Source: Phaseolus vulgaris (lineage: Eukaryota; Streptophyta; Magnoliopsida; Fabales; Fabaceae). Taken from it: a stretch of 64,000 nucleotides of DNA. The stretch spans positions 62,001 to 126,000 of the forward strand of contig NC_023758.2 in the NCBI RefSeq assembly GCF_000499845.2, read 5' to 3'. This document shows, in pieces, positions 49,060 through 61,676 of the stretch. Numbering within the stretch: the stretch's first letter is position 1; each line of letters opens with the position of its first letter. A program made the position numbers and the translations under genes. The notes under the pieces are model-generated. The model saw only the letters and a program-made list of their open reading frames with translations, searched no databases and had not been told where the DNA came from.

Positions 49060-52000
49060 ATGGGTAAACAAGGTCCTTGCTATCACTGTGGAGTTACAAG
49101 TGAGTTCTTGTTTCTTCAATATATAATAATTTCTTTTAAGTTATTTATTTATTTTTGTATTGTTTTTACGAAGAGTTTGTGTATTTGAGAATTGAAATGT
49201 GTCGAGGGAAGAGATTATGTTCAATTTAAACTATTAAGAAATCATGTGTTCTGTGGATATATATGAATTAGAAAGAATACAACTGTGCTGTTCTCCATAG
49301 TATTTGTAATTGAAAGATGTGAAAAATTATGTTTGTTTCCTAATTATATGTGTTTCTTACTCTTTTATTGCTATTAGTTCCCCTATCTATATTCCAAATC
49401 CGAACCCATGTAAATGTTGCAAAATTAAGCTTAGAGTTCATTGAATGTGCGACTTCTTAATAGGAACAACACTCACTACTTTTAAGGTCTTTATCAAAGA
49501 GTCAACCCACAGTTCATGTCTTACTAGTTGGATGGTATTAAGATAAGAGAATCATGCGTTTGTAAAATGGCAGTAGTTAGTTCATTCATGTATTTGGAAA
49601 GACTTTTACAAAACTGTTTTCATTTCCTCTTCAAAGCAGTTTTTCACTGTGCCGGAGGATATTGGAAGCATTGCATTCTTCTCATCCCTCAGACATGACT
49701 TATTACTCCCTTGCTTTCTTTCTAATGAATAATCATTACTTGGGCTTCTTCATTAATTTCTTTTGAATTAATTTTGTTTGCAGTACTTATTGGTAATCAA
49801 CTTAATAGAACTAATCCTGCAAGTTAGGACTTGAAGGTTTTCGTTGTTTTGCTTATAATTCCTCAAAGTTTTGAAGTTTTTGCACCTGGACTTTTGTTCA
49901 GTTCTCTAGCACTGTGTTTTGCACAAAGTACAATGTTTTCAGTCCTTAAAAGAAGGGAATCTGCCATTTAACTTTGTTTTATGTGTGAGACTATGCAGTT
50001 ACTTACTGTCAGTAATTTCAGTTAAATTGCAATCGTTGTTTTCACTATCAGCCTACAAGTGTATTTTTCAGCTAAACTGCAATCATTGACTTCACCATCA
50101 GTCTTCAAGTGTTCGTAATTTTGAGTCCCACCACTAACTGCTTGAGGTTTTTTAAATCAATATTGGTTTTCCTGCAAAAGGGTATTGACATGTATTACTC
50201 TCAAATTTAAAACCAGTCGGCTAATAAAAGTAAAATAGTCGACATTTTTTCATAATTATTGATGTTGTTTGTAGTGCCAACATAGGTGAAATGATGCAGA
50301 GTGATGCCTTAGACCTCTCATTTCTGTTTGTTTAACTAATAACTGACGGATGATGATATCTGAACCCTGAAACTTTTGTTGAGTTCAGCTTTCTGGTATA
50401 TGAAAGATACTAGCCACTGCAAAATATTTTAATCCAAGAAGTTTAAGCTATTTCACAATATCTAACCTGACTTGTATTTTTTGTAATATGAGTCATGAAT
50501 TGGATTGTCAGTAAAATATGAATATGTAGCTGTTAGTACTCTATCCAATCTGAGTTACATCTCTATTCTTGACTACAAGGGCTCTAAATTTTTGTAGGTT
50601 TCTGACAATTGAGCATTGCAACAGGCACACCACTCTGGCGCAATGGACCACCTGAGAAGCCAGTACTATGCAATGCATGCGGGTCTCGGTGGAGGACAAA
50701 GGGAACTCTTGCAAATTATACCCCCTTACATGCTCGAACAGAAACTGATGCTTGTGGAGATCAAAGGGTTTCCAGGGTAAAGAGCATATCAAATAAGAAG
50801 AGAGAAGTGACATTGCTCAAACAAAATAATAACCATGATAATGTACTTTCTGGAGGGTTTGCATCTGATTATAACCAGGGAGGTCAAATCTTCTTGGATG
50901 AAGATGTAAGCAACCGATCAAGTTCTGGATCAGCTATCTCTAACTCAGAGAGCTGTGCACAATATGGTGTCATGGATGCTTGTGATCTGACAGGTTGGAT
51001 TAAGATCTTCATAACTGATTACAGCTCAGAAATGAGCATTCATCATTTTGAAACAATTATTGGTTTTATTGCCTGTCCAGATTTATATTAGCACAATCAA
51101 ATAGTGAATAATGGAGTGAGGAAAAATGAACAAAGAATTAGATTTTGGAAATGGTTTCGTAGTTGTTGGTTTTCCTGGAAGAAAAACAAGTGAACTTTGC
51201 TGACAAAAATCATTGATGTAAATTAGATATTTTACTACCAGAAGCTCTAATTATAACATTTGTACTGGCAAGTTCTATATTTAAACATGGATTATCTTTT
51301 TCTCTTTGTTAGTCTATAACAAGATATTTAAACATGGATTATCTTTTTCTCTTTTTTCTCCTAATAATAGAATGTGATATCTCACATTTATGCTTCATCT
51401 GTCTAGTTCATTATTAATTGACTTCGATCAAGAATTTCTACTTGTGTGTTACTAGGTAAAACATATAATCTCCTACATACAAAACAGGTAACTCTTTGTA
51501 TTTTTCTTTTATGGAAACACGTAATTATAATATAGATATTTTGGTTAATTTAGGTCCTGCCCAGTCAGTGGTTTGGGATGCCATGGTGCCTTCAAAAAAG
51601 AGGACATGCGTTAGCCGTCCAAAGCCTTCTTCTGTTGAGAAGCTAACAAAAGATTTATGTACTATTCTTCATGAACAACAGTCTTATTTTTCTGCATCTT
51701 CTGAAGAAGATCTTCTTTTTGAAAGTGAAACACCAATGGTCTCTGTTGAGATAGGACATGGAAGCATTCTCATCAGGCATCCTAGCTATATAGTCCGTGA
51801 AGAAGAGTCTGAGGCTAGTTCTTTTTCAGTTGATAATAAACAATGGCCAACGAGTGAGGCATATTCTTATGTTGGTCCCATTCTAATGCATAATGATTCT
51901 AGTTACTTGAAACCATCATCTCTGGAAGTCGAAAAGATCAGGAACTATACTGGCTTAGGAAAGGAGCCGGAGCACCATAAAAGGTATGCTTTCACAAACT

Positions 52001-54716
52001 AGTTTATGGCATACTTTGCAGCAGCTATGATTGTGTATCATTAATTAATGTGACAAAAGAATCTATTCTAATGTTACAAACTATGGAACACATTTTGTTT
52101 GTTTCTGCCAAACAAAGTCCGTTGTTTCTGTATGTACGGCATAAATTTTCCTTCTGCATGTCATGAACAGGTAGAAATTGTATTGAAAAGAGACAAACAT
52201 ACTCTGTCAACATTAATGTTTCTGTTTTTTAAATTTCAGTGAAAAGTCTCAACATGAAAGAGTACAAAACCTTGGCAATCATGAATCACCACTGTGCTCT
52301 ATAGATTTAAATGTGAGTTACATAGCCCTTCCCATTGTTTTTTGGCATAAATTGACAAAAATGCTCATATCCATGCTTGCGTTAACCAATTGGACATGAT
52401 TTTTAAATCAGTGTCGGGGTTTCAAATTTTAGCACTATTTTTTAGTAGTTTCTTGAATCGTTTCTTAGATTCTTCATTCATATAACTAAACAGCAATCAG
52501 GCAGGATAGCACTTCGATTCAAGATTTTTTAGAACAGTCAATATTTCCTTAAACAATTAGTTTTTAGTTTAGTATTCTCACCTTGTTCAGCATAAATATT
52601 TATTAATTATTAATAACATATTATTGGGTAAGCCTGTAGGGTGTCAAATATGTATAATTGTTGAGTACTTAATGTAATTGTTGTTATGTATGGTTAGGAT
52701 ATAGTAAACTATGAAGAGTTTTTGAGAATCTTGACAAATGAAGAGCAACAACAGTTACTGAAGTTACTTCCAGTGGTTGATACTGCTAAACTTCCTGATA
52801 GGTTAGAATTCTACTCTTGCATTTGTATTTCGCCATGTTTTTCTTGTAACTGATAGAAAAGCTTGCAAATTCCTGTGTTGATACTCTTGTGTAATAGTTT
52901 CAAATCTGAATATTATCGCCATTGCTTTGATTCCCTCTGAATATTATAGCCATTGCTAGAATATTTCTGTTTTTTTTTAAAGGATATATTAAGAAAGTAA
53001 TGCTCTACAGTGCATTACATAAATATAATTGAAAATGTTGAGACTTAAGACTGAGACTGACAACTTGTGTGTTGCTGTGTGTGCAGCCTTAAAGTCATGT
53101 TCAATAGTTCTCAATTCAAGGAGAACTTAACTTATTTTCAGCAGCTTCTTGCGGAAGGAGTTTTTGATATCTCTTTGTTGGGGGCAAAACCTGAAGACTG
53201 CAAGACTTTGAAAAGACTTGCAATATCCAATCTGTCAAAGTCAAAATGGGTAGAACACTATAATTTTCTCAAGGTTTGTACTATGTACTAGTTTTTTATG
53301 TCACCAATAGATATCTTGTTTGAGTATGTTGATTCTCAAAAGATGTTACATCTTTCTATGGATGCAGAAATATGAAAACAAAGATGGCAAATTTGATTCT
53401 TTTGGATCTGCTAGTACAACATCCACTAATGTTGCAAACAAGAGAACACGTGACAGCAGAAATCAAAACTTTCCAGGTTAGCTAAAAATCTGATATAGAA
53501 GAGCAAGAAAAAACCTTTAGTTTATTTTCTCCCTAATGTGTTGAATAATGGTGTGATTGTTGTGTATACCTTGTACGCATAAATTTAAAATTATAAAATT
53601 TTGGTTGATAACTCATAACTAAATTTTCTGGAGCACTGAAAAATGTTAGTAGTATTTAATTTTTGCTATTTGTTAGGAAATCCCATATCAACTATCTTAA
53701 TTCTTGGAATGAGACATATATTTGTTGGGTGATTTCACCTAATGCCAATTAATTTTAAGTTGAAATCTGACGTGACATTAAAGCGTATAACTCATTTTGG
53801 TAAATCATCTAATAAACTCGCATGGTTTAACAAACATTTATGGAAGGGGGGTGTTGTATTAGAGTTTCTATATTTTAAAGATTTTATACTGTCATGCAAT
53901 AAGATGTAATTCTTTTTATTAATTAAGTAGTTAATATATAATTTCTTTTTTACTTTTCACAGTTTGTTATTGAATGATAGTGTAAAAATCAGGTTTTTGA
54001 CGAAACTGGGTCAATTTTTGCCCCTTATTACCAAAAATGGTGTCGTCTTTTAAATTTGGGAAAGTTGTGCCACTGTGATACGATTTTTATGTAATCACTT
54101 TGAACTAAAGTTGTGTCACGCTGACATGATTTCTTCACAATGAAATCGTGTCGACCTTTTCGCAATAAAGTTGTGTCATGTTGATAAGACTTCCCCAACT
54201 TACTTTAAGAAACAATCATATTTTAGTAATAAGGGCAAAATTTACCCCACTTTTGTCAAAAACCCTGTAAAAAACTATTACATTGCATTTAAAAGGTTGA
54301 ATAATGTTCTGCTTTTAGAAAATTTTGTTATCTGCTTAAACACAGTTGGTTATGACTTCCTTTTATAATTTAACTAGGAATAATCCTTAAAACTCATCTT
54401 GCCAATTTCAGAATTGCATACAGTAATGAGGAGCCCCAAAAGAATGACCACCAAGGCTGGCTGTGAGGGAAAAGAGGGGGTAGAAGATGGTGCTTGCTAT
54501 AGTCCAAAAAGCCTATTTGCTTTGCCTCCTGATGCTAGTTCACTCATGTTTGGTTCTTTAAACTTTGTTGAGGAGATTGGTGACCAGGATCTGCTGCTAG
54601 AGGTGCCATCTAACACTTCTTTTCCCCAGGCAGAGCTCTTGCACCCAAGTTTAAGCCTTGGTGCTCAAGCCAGCACTAGTAGTAGCTCAGTCTACTCACA
54701 TCTTCTTCATCATTAA
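49060..54716 (+). CDS. GATA26: GATA-type transcription factor, GATA26/27 class, with C-terminal DEUBAD-like domain
   Basis: Eight exons: 49060-49099, 50625-50993, 51554-51983, 52240-52312, 52698-52801, 53087-53273, 53368-53476 and 54412-54716. All are GT-AG and give 538 codons. The zinc finger lies at the extreme N-terminus: Cys7-x2-Cys10, then [16 protein letters not shown], then Cys29-x2-Cys32 (C-x2-C-x18-C-x2-C). It is split by the 1.5-kb first intron after TSerA. Residues 305-400 form a second conserved region: [52 protein letters not shown]. This resembles the ASXH/DEUBAD domain known to contact deubiquitinases. The middle is Ser-rich and disordered. Nuclear DNA binding to GATA sites is expected from the finger. 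The long last intron hosts a MITE. Among paralogues I cannot separate GATA26 from GATA27. Confidence 0.93.
53990..54267. mobile_element. 278-bp MITE in intron 7 of the GATA gene
   Basis: Left end CAGGTTTTTGACGAAACTGG and the reverse complement of the right end CAGGGTTTTTGACAAAAGTG match over about 41 bases, on to CCTTATTA. Flanks TAAAAAT (left) and TAAAAAA (right) may be a decayed target duplication. The interior carries three AAAGTTGTGYCA repeats. It does not touch the splice sites at 53477 and 54411. Confidence 0.82.
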
Positions 54717-55942
54717 GTACACACTCTTTACAAGGTCCTTTGGATGGCTACTTTGGAGCTTATTTTACATCTTAAACACATGATGCTTGTGCTTTTCTTT
54801 ACTTGCAAGTTGCAATCTTCTTTAGCTTGGATTGCCAACTCTGAAAGTTGGGTGGGTTTTTCTTTTTTTGTATAGGTTGGTATAAGATTGTAACAATATA
54901 GCATGAAATGAGGAGAGATTATATAATAATATCCAGGGCTTTTGTGTAGTTTTCGTTTTGTGAATAATTTTGCCACTTTTTTTTTACATAATCTCAAAAA
55001 AAATGAGAAGACAAACATTGTGGGAGGTGTGTGGAGGAACTGGACAATCATAGGATCTAAAGTTAAGTTTGAAAGGTGCATTTGATTTGATGCATTCCTT
55101 TGTCGAATGCTTAATTGTGATGGAAGAACCAAAAAAGTGTAGCATGAGATAAACTTTTAAAGTAACTTCTTTGTTTCGACTGAATTTTGGACTGAGAAAG
55201 CGTAGATAAATGAATAGAAATATTGGAAAAGTTAAAACAATGGTTTAATTTGGCCCGGAAATTAGGTGAATGTACAATTTGCAAAAATATTACGAAAATG
55301 GAAAAGTTGTCATTGTGGATAACCACGACTTTGAATAATGAAGTTGATTTTTTTTAATGATTATTAAGATGAAAATATTTATGTAATAAATTTAAAATCA
55401 TTTAAAAAATTTCTTTTACATAAATTGAATATTTTCTTTGCATAGAATTTTATTTTATGTTATATAATTTTAAAATTCAGATTTTATTAGTTTTTAAATT
55501 ATCATAGTTTAATATCATTATATATATATATTTTTTATATTTATTTAATTGGAATATATATTGTTTAAAAAATATATTACATAATGTATTCTCATTTAAA
55601 AAAATATATATTTTTGTTTTATTTAAAAATATTTTTAGCCACTAGAATCATCAAATAATTTTCATTAATATCTTATTTTTTTAATAACTTATATTCAATA
55701 ATTTTATTTATTTATTACGTATTTATTTTAACATAAATACATATCTACTATTTTTTTTATATTATATAATCTATGTAATATATACTCCCATTAACATTCA
55801 TATTAGATAATGTAAAAAATTATACATAAATTGTACCTCATCTATGTATAAATGTATAATTGTACCAATGTTAAATCATACTTCATTGCTTAAACATTTT
55901 TTAAATACAACACAAATATTTTTAAATTTAACAATATTTAAA
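54717..55942. other. 3' flank of GATA gene and AT-rich spacer
   Basis: Includes the probable GATA 3' UTR, then AT-rich DNA. The minus-strand frames at 54728-55326 lack family features. Confidence 0.5.
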
Positions 55943-56115
55943 AACAACTTTAGAGAATATAAATAATTGGTAATTATTAGAAACTATTTATTAATAATAA
56001 AGATTAATTTAAATATTAATAATTTTTTAATTTTTAAAATAATATATAATTTAGTCAATATAATAATTATTTTTTAAAATTAATTTTTATTTAATGATTT
56101 ATCAGTAATGAAGTA
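55943..56115. mobile_element. Short relative of the CACTA-like MITE at 44.6-45.0 kb
   Basis: The block AACAACTTTAGAGAA...AATAATTGG at the left resembles the left end of the other MITE. The right end TTTTAAAATTAATTTTTATT, then TAATGATTTATCAGTAATGA, matches its right end with several changes. The copy seems internally deleted. The assignment is by eye. Confidence 0.4.
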
Positions 56116-58729
56116 ATAGAGTTTCTACGAATAAAAAGTGTAATAAATAGCTGTACCTTAAAAAAATTTCAAACAAAAGGGATTAATACTAGCTTTCAAA
56201 TCATTTCACAGGAAAGATATTAGTGTTATATGATATTCTTTTGTAGAAATTAAGTTAAAGAGCTTGAAAATTTCAATAGAATGAATATTTAAACTCCATG
56301 AAATTAAACCCTAAACTGATAGTATTAATTTTATCAAATTTAAAAAGAGAAAATCAAACTATAATAAGTATGAATGTAGGCATAAGTAGGTATAATTCAA
56401 AATACATCCTTTTTTTTATAGAGAATTTAATATGTATACATATCAAGCAAAAATTCTCAAGAAGATAAACATTACTGGAATCCTCTCACATGCAACATCA
56501 TCTACTATCATGTAAATACACAATCATCACAAATAAAGAAAACAAAACACAACACAAACAATATGGAAAGCGAATTATATTTTTAAACTTCTATTATAAA
56601 TGTAACTTTAATTAACAAGCATAATTCATCAATCCTCATACATTTTCACAAAGAAATCAAGTGTCTATAAAAATTCATAATTCATCTTTTCCATGTCAGA
56701 CTTCTAATGACCCACAAACACAAAGACACTTGACTCTACTTCTGGAAGACTTGTACATTGACTTAGACTTATAGATTTGCACATGTCATACTACCTCAGT
56801 GTGAATCGACACATATGCGCACAATACTCTCAATATCGAATCACCTCATATGATGGAGTTAATTCATATAACAAATAAAATTAGTCATCTTTCAAACAAT
56901 TGACCATTGATATGAAACTCTTTCGACTCTTACCACCGGAATAACTTCATTTATATGATTCCATTATATAAGTGGAGTCAGGATACCCTCTTTTAGATGA
57001 ATCATTGGCCAATGCACATCTAACAATCTCAACACGGTATTTTCTTTTTAAAAAATACTATATCTCAATTGCAACTTCATATTTCACATCTCACATTATA
57101 CAAAAACACACCATTTAATCACACCAAAGTTTAGAAAACAAACAAACCAAAGTTTATCCAAATATTAGATGAACACATAAACTAAAGGATTTTCAATTAA
57201 ATATATAATTAAAATTCATATAAAAATTAATTAAAAATAATAAACAATAATAAAAGAGAAACACAAAAGCAAATCTTAAAATTTAGGTTTTTTTATCATG
57301 AGCGAAAATTTCATCACTTGAGCGAAAAACAATTTGAGAGCACCCTAAAATTCACCTTATTTTCGCTTGAGTAAGATTTCCTCTTACTTGAGCAAAAATG
57401 GACCCAAGAACACCCATTTTGCACCCTATTTTTAGAAACTACATAAAACTACTATATTTCAATATTTTCAACAAATTTTCATACTCAAACTTGAATTTCA
57501 TCAAACATATCAGGCCACAAAACACATCTTGCTTAAAGTTGTAGAGTTACTCTCATTAAGCTATTTTATCAACCTATATATTCATTATTTCTAAACCATT
57601 TTCAGTCATCGAGATTCAAACAACCAATGCTTACAATTCTGGCACTTCAATTGAATCACAGTGAAATTCAAAACAATTCATACTATCATTCAACAATTTC
57701 AATCTCAAACCAAAACACCTTTAATAACTTATCAAGATCAAAATCAACAATTTCACATTTAATTTCACTAAATACACTACTTTACTAAAAAACAAAACAA
57801 TCCTACAAGGAGGTTTGAAATTGGTGATCACGTCACCACCACATCCAGATCTTATAACCTATGGTTCTATTGAAAATTAAAACTAGCTTCCCTTACCTGA
57901 CTTTGAGTAAGCGTGATAAAAAAGAACTCTAATGCTATAGGACCCAAGGATAACTTACCTGCATCATAGAGTCCTAATCAAAGATCCAACTATATCACTA
58001 GGACTCTGAACTAACAAAGACTAATCTTGAAGTTAAAAAATCATTTGCAATCGATCTCAACCAAAAAAAACTTAAAAACTCAAAATTGACTTAAAGGAAG
58101 AAAGAGCAACAATGAACGTACTCTAACTAAGATTCTGATTGGGCAATCTTGTAGTATTTGCTGTCAAGAGTCCAATGACACATTGATCGTCAATCTCATG
58201 AAAGATGAGTTCATAAAGTTAGAGAGAAGGCAACGAAAAGAAAAAGAGAAATTCTAGAGAGATGATGATTCTTTTAAAGTGAAACTTGAATAACTGATTT
58301 TTCATTTTATATACTCATTTATTTTAATAATAAAATATTCAGGTGACATTTTAGATATACCACTTCTGGTTCAAGCAAGAAACAAAAATTTAACAAATTG
58401 AATATCAAGATAACAAATTAAAATTCTAATTTCAATTAAGACAAAATATATTTCAGTCTTCAATAAGCAAACAATCGATTGAATTTTAAAATAACAGATT
58501 TTTTTTATATTTATGCATGATATTAATGCAGTCGAGAGGAAAACTTAGAGAACACAAAGATTTATATTGGTTCACTCAAAACTAAGCTACATCCAATTCC
58601 ATCTAACACTAAGCTAGATTTCACTAAATCACAAATATCTATTTACAAAAGACTATTCAATAACAACTTTTGAACTCTACAAAAGCCAAAACACACATTG
58701 TAAAACTCTATCACAATTGTGTAACACTC
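56116..58729. other. Repeat-derived intergenic region
   Basis: No open gene. Blocks such as TCACTTGAGCGAAAAACAAT and TTCGCTTGAGTAAG (57310-57400) resemble those near 21.8 kb. A segment from about 58530 (CAGTCGAGAGGAAAACTTAG) reads like a repeat-element edge that may have cut into the gypsy fragment. Probably transposon-derived, but I cannot assign a family. Confidence 0.4.
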
Positions 58730-59350
58730 TAAGAAACTTTATCTTTATTTGCCGAAAAATGCTCTTTAAACATTCTAGAGATCCGGGGGAGGAGGTGATA
58801 TGACCGTCCTTTTGAATGTACTCATGAACATCTTACATCGAATTGCATCAGACCCCCCCGTAGAGGATCATTTGAGCTCTGAACGCCTTTGAATGATTCT
58901 CAAGATCTTCTACATCAGTGAAGAAGGCGATCTTGGGTGTTATGTAATGGGGGTGGCATGGACTCATCCATGATTTGTTGAGAGAACGACCTAGGGTCGT
59001 CCTTTGATGACAAATTTGGGGAGCGTTCTCGAGCCCCACAGTGGGGGCCAAATATTCTCGCCGGTTGACCTCGATTGGATTGAATGGGCGAACTCCACTT
59101 CTGACCTGTCTCCAATTGGTGCTCTGAGATACTGCTCCAGAGGGGGACTTTACTTGTTGATCACACTCCGACGATCAAGTCAGTGAGAACATTCAAACTA
59201 AAAATTGTTTCAGTCTAAAGTACTCAGGGTCCCAAACACCTTTTATAGACATTCCTTCAACAATTTTCATCAATGGGAATATAATCTCAACATCCAGAAT
59301 ATAATCTTCAACAACAATAATTTATTTTATTGTGTTTCTGTTACTTTTGG
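58730..59350 (-). mobile_element. Ty3/gypsy LTR plus partial gag (Tat/Ogre-like), minus strand, degraded
   Basis: On the minus strand a presumed LTR runs from about 59350 and contains TCTATAAAAGGTGTTTGGGA, a TATA-like promoter at 59230-59250. It ends near 59065. Immediately after it comes TTGGCCCCCACTGTGGGGCT (59056-59037), close to the TTGGCGCCCACCGTGGGGC segment that follows the 5' LTR in Tat-lineage gypsy elements. Next are gag-like words: ENHSKAFRAQMILYGG, then after a frame change SDAIRCKMFMSTFKRTVISP. The pattern is that of a retrotransposon gag domain. Frameshifts at a run of G (58850s) and further down break it, and no protease or polymerase follows. It is a dead fragment. Confidence 0.65.
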
Positions 59351-59761
59351 ATACCAACATTCTTAACGACTTTTACTTGCATTTAATAATATACTATAAC
59401 TAATTCAATTATTCTTTTATTTAATTTATTATCTTTTTTCATGTAAACTTACTTAAAAAAAACTAGATTGACCTTGTAACGAACTTTTGGACTCGCGCCC
59501 GATTCAGGCCAAGCTAGGCATAACTCACACAATCTAGTTGGCCATACATAAACGCTTGCACTAAGCACTCTGCCCATACATGTACCATAAAAAATATTTC
59601 AAATATAAAACACCCCGTTAAAATCATCATTAAGTTAAAATTAATTATTTTAAAAACATTAAAATTAATTGTTTCAAATCCCAAAAAAAAGTTGAATAAG
59701 TATTTAAAAAAATTTAAAATATATTTAAAAAATATGATAAAACTTTTACTCTTTTTTCGTC

Positions 59762-59796
<35 letters not shown>

Positions 59797-60379
59797 TATT
59801 AAAAATAAAATCTTTATTATACCTTTCATTCCTAAATTTATTTAAACATTGTTATAAAAAGTGAAGTAAAATAATTTAAATAACATCTTAATTTTTTTTA
59901 TTAAAAATGAAAACAAATATTAAGAATGATGAATAAAATCATAACAGATCCATGTATATCTTTTTATAATTATCACACTATTCAATGACTTTCAATTTAA
60001 TGATGATTTTTTTAAAACTTACCCTTGATTAATACATAAGTTATATATATATATAAAATTATTAATACTATATTAAAATTATCGTAATATATAATTTAAA
60101 AAATATCTTTAATATTGTTATTAATTATAAATTTAGAGTAATATCAAAATAAAATATTACTATAAGATTTTTTTATATGAAAATTTTCATGGCATATCAG
60201 TTAAGAAATAAATGTACCAGTATAATTTCATCCTTCTTAAAAGAAATCAGAAATTATTAAATATTTAAAACCTTTTAAAAATAAATAAAAAAAACAGACC
60301 TTAGGAAACACCACCAATATAAATATGTCATATACAAATTAATCTGAATAGGTTATGAGACTCTTGCATTCCTAATCCT
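59351..60379. other. AT-rich intergenic region upstream of SUVH gene
   Basis: No gene is seen. A GC-richer patch at 59490-59580 (CTCGCGCCCGATTCAGG...) stands out and may be a repeat fragment. A TA repeat lies at 59767-59793. Confidence 0.45.
59767..59793. repeat. (TA)13 microsatellite
   Basis: Uninterrupted TA dinucleotides. Confidence 0.9.
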
Positions 60380-60568
60380 CTATTTGCCATTGTCTGTTTC
60401 AAGGGTTCCTCTATGTAACCACTTCATTTTTCACAACCTTTTATTTTCGATTTTGTTCTCTTTGTTCTTCTTTCGATTTCAATTTTACTGTTTCAGGACG
60501 TTATCAGAATTGGGAGCTGCTGCTTTCTGATTGTCGGTTCTCCTCCTCTGCCAGGGATTTTGTCCAAG
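60380..60568 (+). other. Probable 5' UTR exon of the SUVH gene
   Basis: A C/T-rich leader-like segment with TTGTCCAAG|GTACC at its end gives a good donor at 60569. SUVH5/6-type genes usually have an intron in the 5' UTR and an intronless coding region. A matching acceptor could be at 61114-61115 (CTTTCTGCAG) or at about 61628 (TCTCTTGTTGAG). The latter would avoid many upstream ATGs. The start of the exon is a guess. Confidence 0.4.
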
Positions 60569-61633
60569 GTACCATCGTCTTACATCATACCATTCATCTA
60601 CTTTGCATATACTGTTTATCTTTGGAGGGGGAAAAATGTAGCCCGGGAATTGGAAGTACATTGCAGTGTTGAGTAATGTTCAACCGCAATTTTACGCCAT
60701 TTGTTTTGAATGAATAGGTTATGTGCATGAGGGTATTTGACATGGACATGACTTTGGGAGAGAGGGGTGTTTTGTGAAAGTATGAGGGTTGCTCATGGTC
60801 TTTATTGTGGGTAATCGATGGTCCTCTAAAGGATCGAGGTGTGGTCATCTCCGGTTTGGAGGGCCTTTTTTGCTCAACTGAGGTGTGAATATCAATAGCA
60901 CCTTGGCAGGGTATTGTGTTATTAATGGAATGCAATGGAAAATATAGCTATCCATATGATGAGATAGCCATATTATCTACAGAGAAGGTTCAAAGAAAGA
61001 AGAAGAAATTCACCACCATCTCCTCTTGTCACTATTTCGTGCCTTAATTTTTTTTTGCCCACACAAAATTGTGCAACTTGGAGTTAGTTATTTTTTCTTT
61101 TCCTCCTTTCTGCAGAAACATGTCAATTAGGGCATAACCGATTTTTTCTGGTCATTATTTCCCACTTTTGCCTCTGTTCCACCTGGTCTCATAACCCTAC
61201 TCTCTCCCTCTCTCTCTCTCTCTGTCTCTCTCTGTCTGTTGTTTTGTTTTACATTTTGATGATAGGAGTGTCTGGGGAGTGTGTAGTCAAGAAAAAGTGT
61301 TGGTTCACTCTTTTTACTGGTTTACAACCGAGAGTTCATGTTATTTTTTTATTTGCGACATTGTTGAGAAGTGTCCAACACATCATGAAGGCATGTTGTG
61401 TTGTGTCCAACAAGTATTTGACTTCTCCATAGACTTATCTATAGATGTGTCCATGCTTCTTCCTAAAGCAACTTCTTTAGTGTTTTCTTAAAAGATCATT
61501 TTACACTTTAATTCTTTCTATGGAAGTTATGATTAAGTTGTTAATCTATATGGAAATATTCATTGCTTTCTTTTTTCTTATTTAAAGACTTTTCGACAGT
61601 GCACATGATTTTTTCTATCTCTTGTTGAGAGAA
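60569..61633. other. Putative 5' UTR intron of the SUVH gene
   Basis: Non-coding sequence with a (CT)n run near 61200-61235. Frames at 60594-60935 and 61244-61491 show no domain and are taken as intron sequence. Confidence 0.4.
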
Positions 61634-61645
61634 TGGGAGTTTGAA
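61634..61645 (+). promoter_or_regulatory. Three-codon upstream ORF in the SUVH leader
   Basis: ATGGGAGTTTGA encodes Met-Gly-Val-stop and ends 31 bases before the main ATG at 61677. A translated minimal uORF so close to the start could lower initiation or depend on reinitiation. This is inference. Confidence 0.5.
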
Positions 61646-61676
61646 GATTGTGCTCAATCCAGAGTCCTCGAGAGAA

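Noticed and set aside
58848..59115. Two minus-strand frames as host genes
   Set aside because: Their words match a retrotransposon gag start after an LTR and primer-binding-like sequence, with frameshifts.
60594..61491. Small frames between the putative SUVH leader exon and its ATG
   Set aside because: No domain, no homology that I recognise, and they fall in a probable 5' UTR intron.
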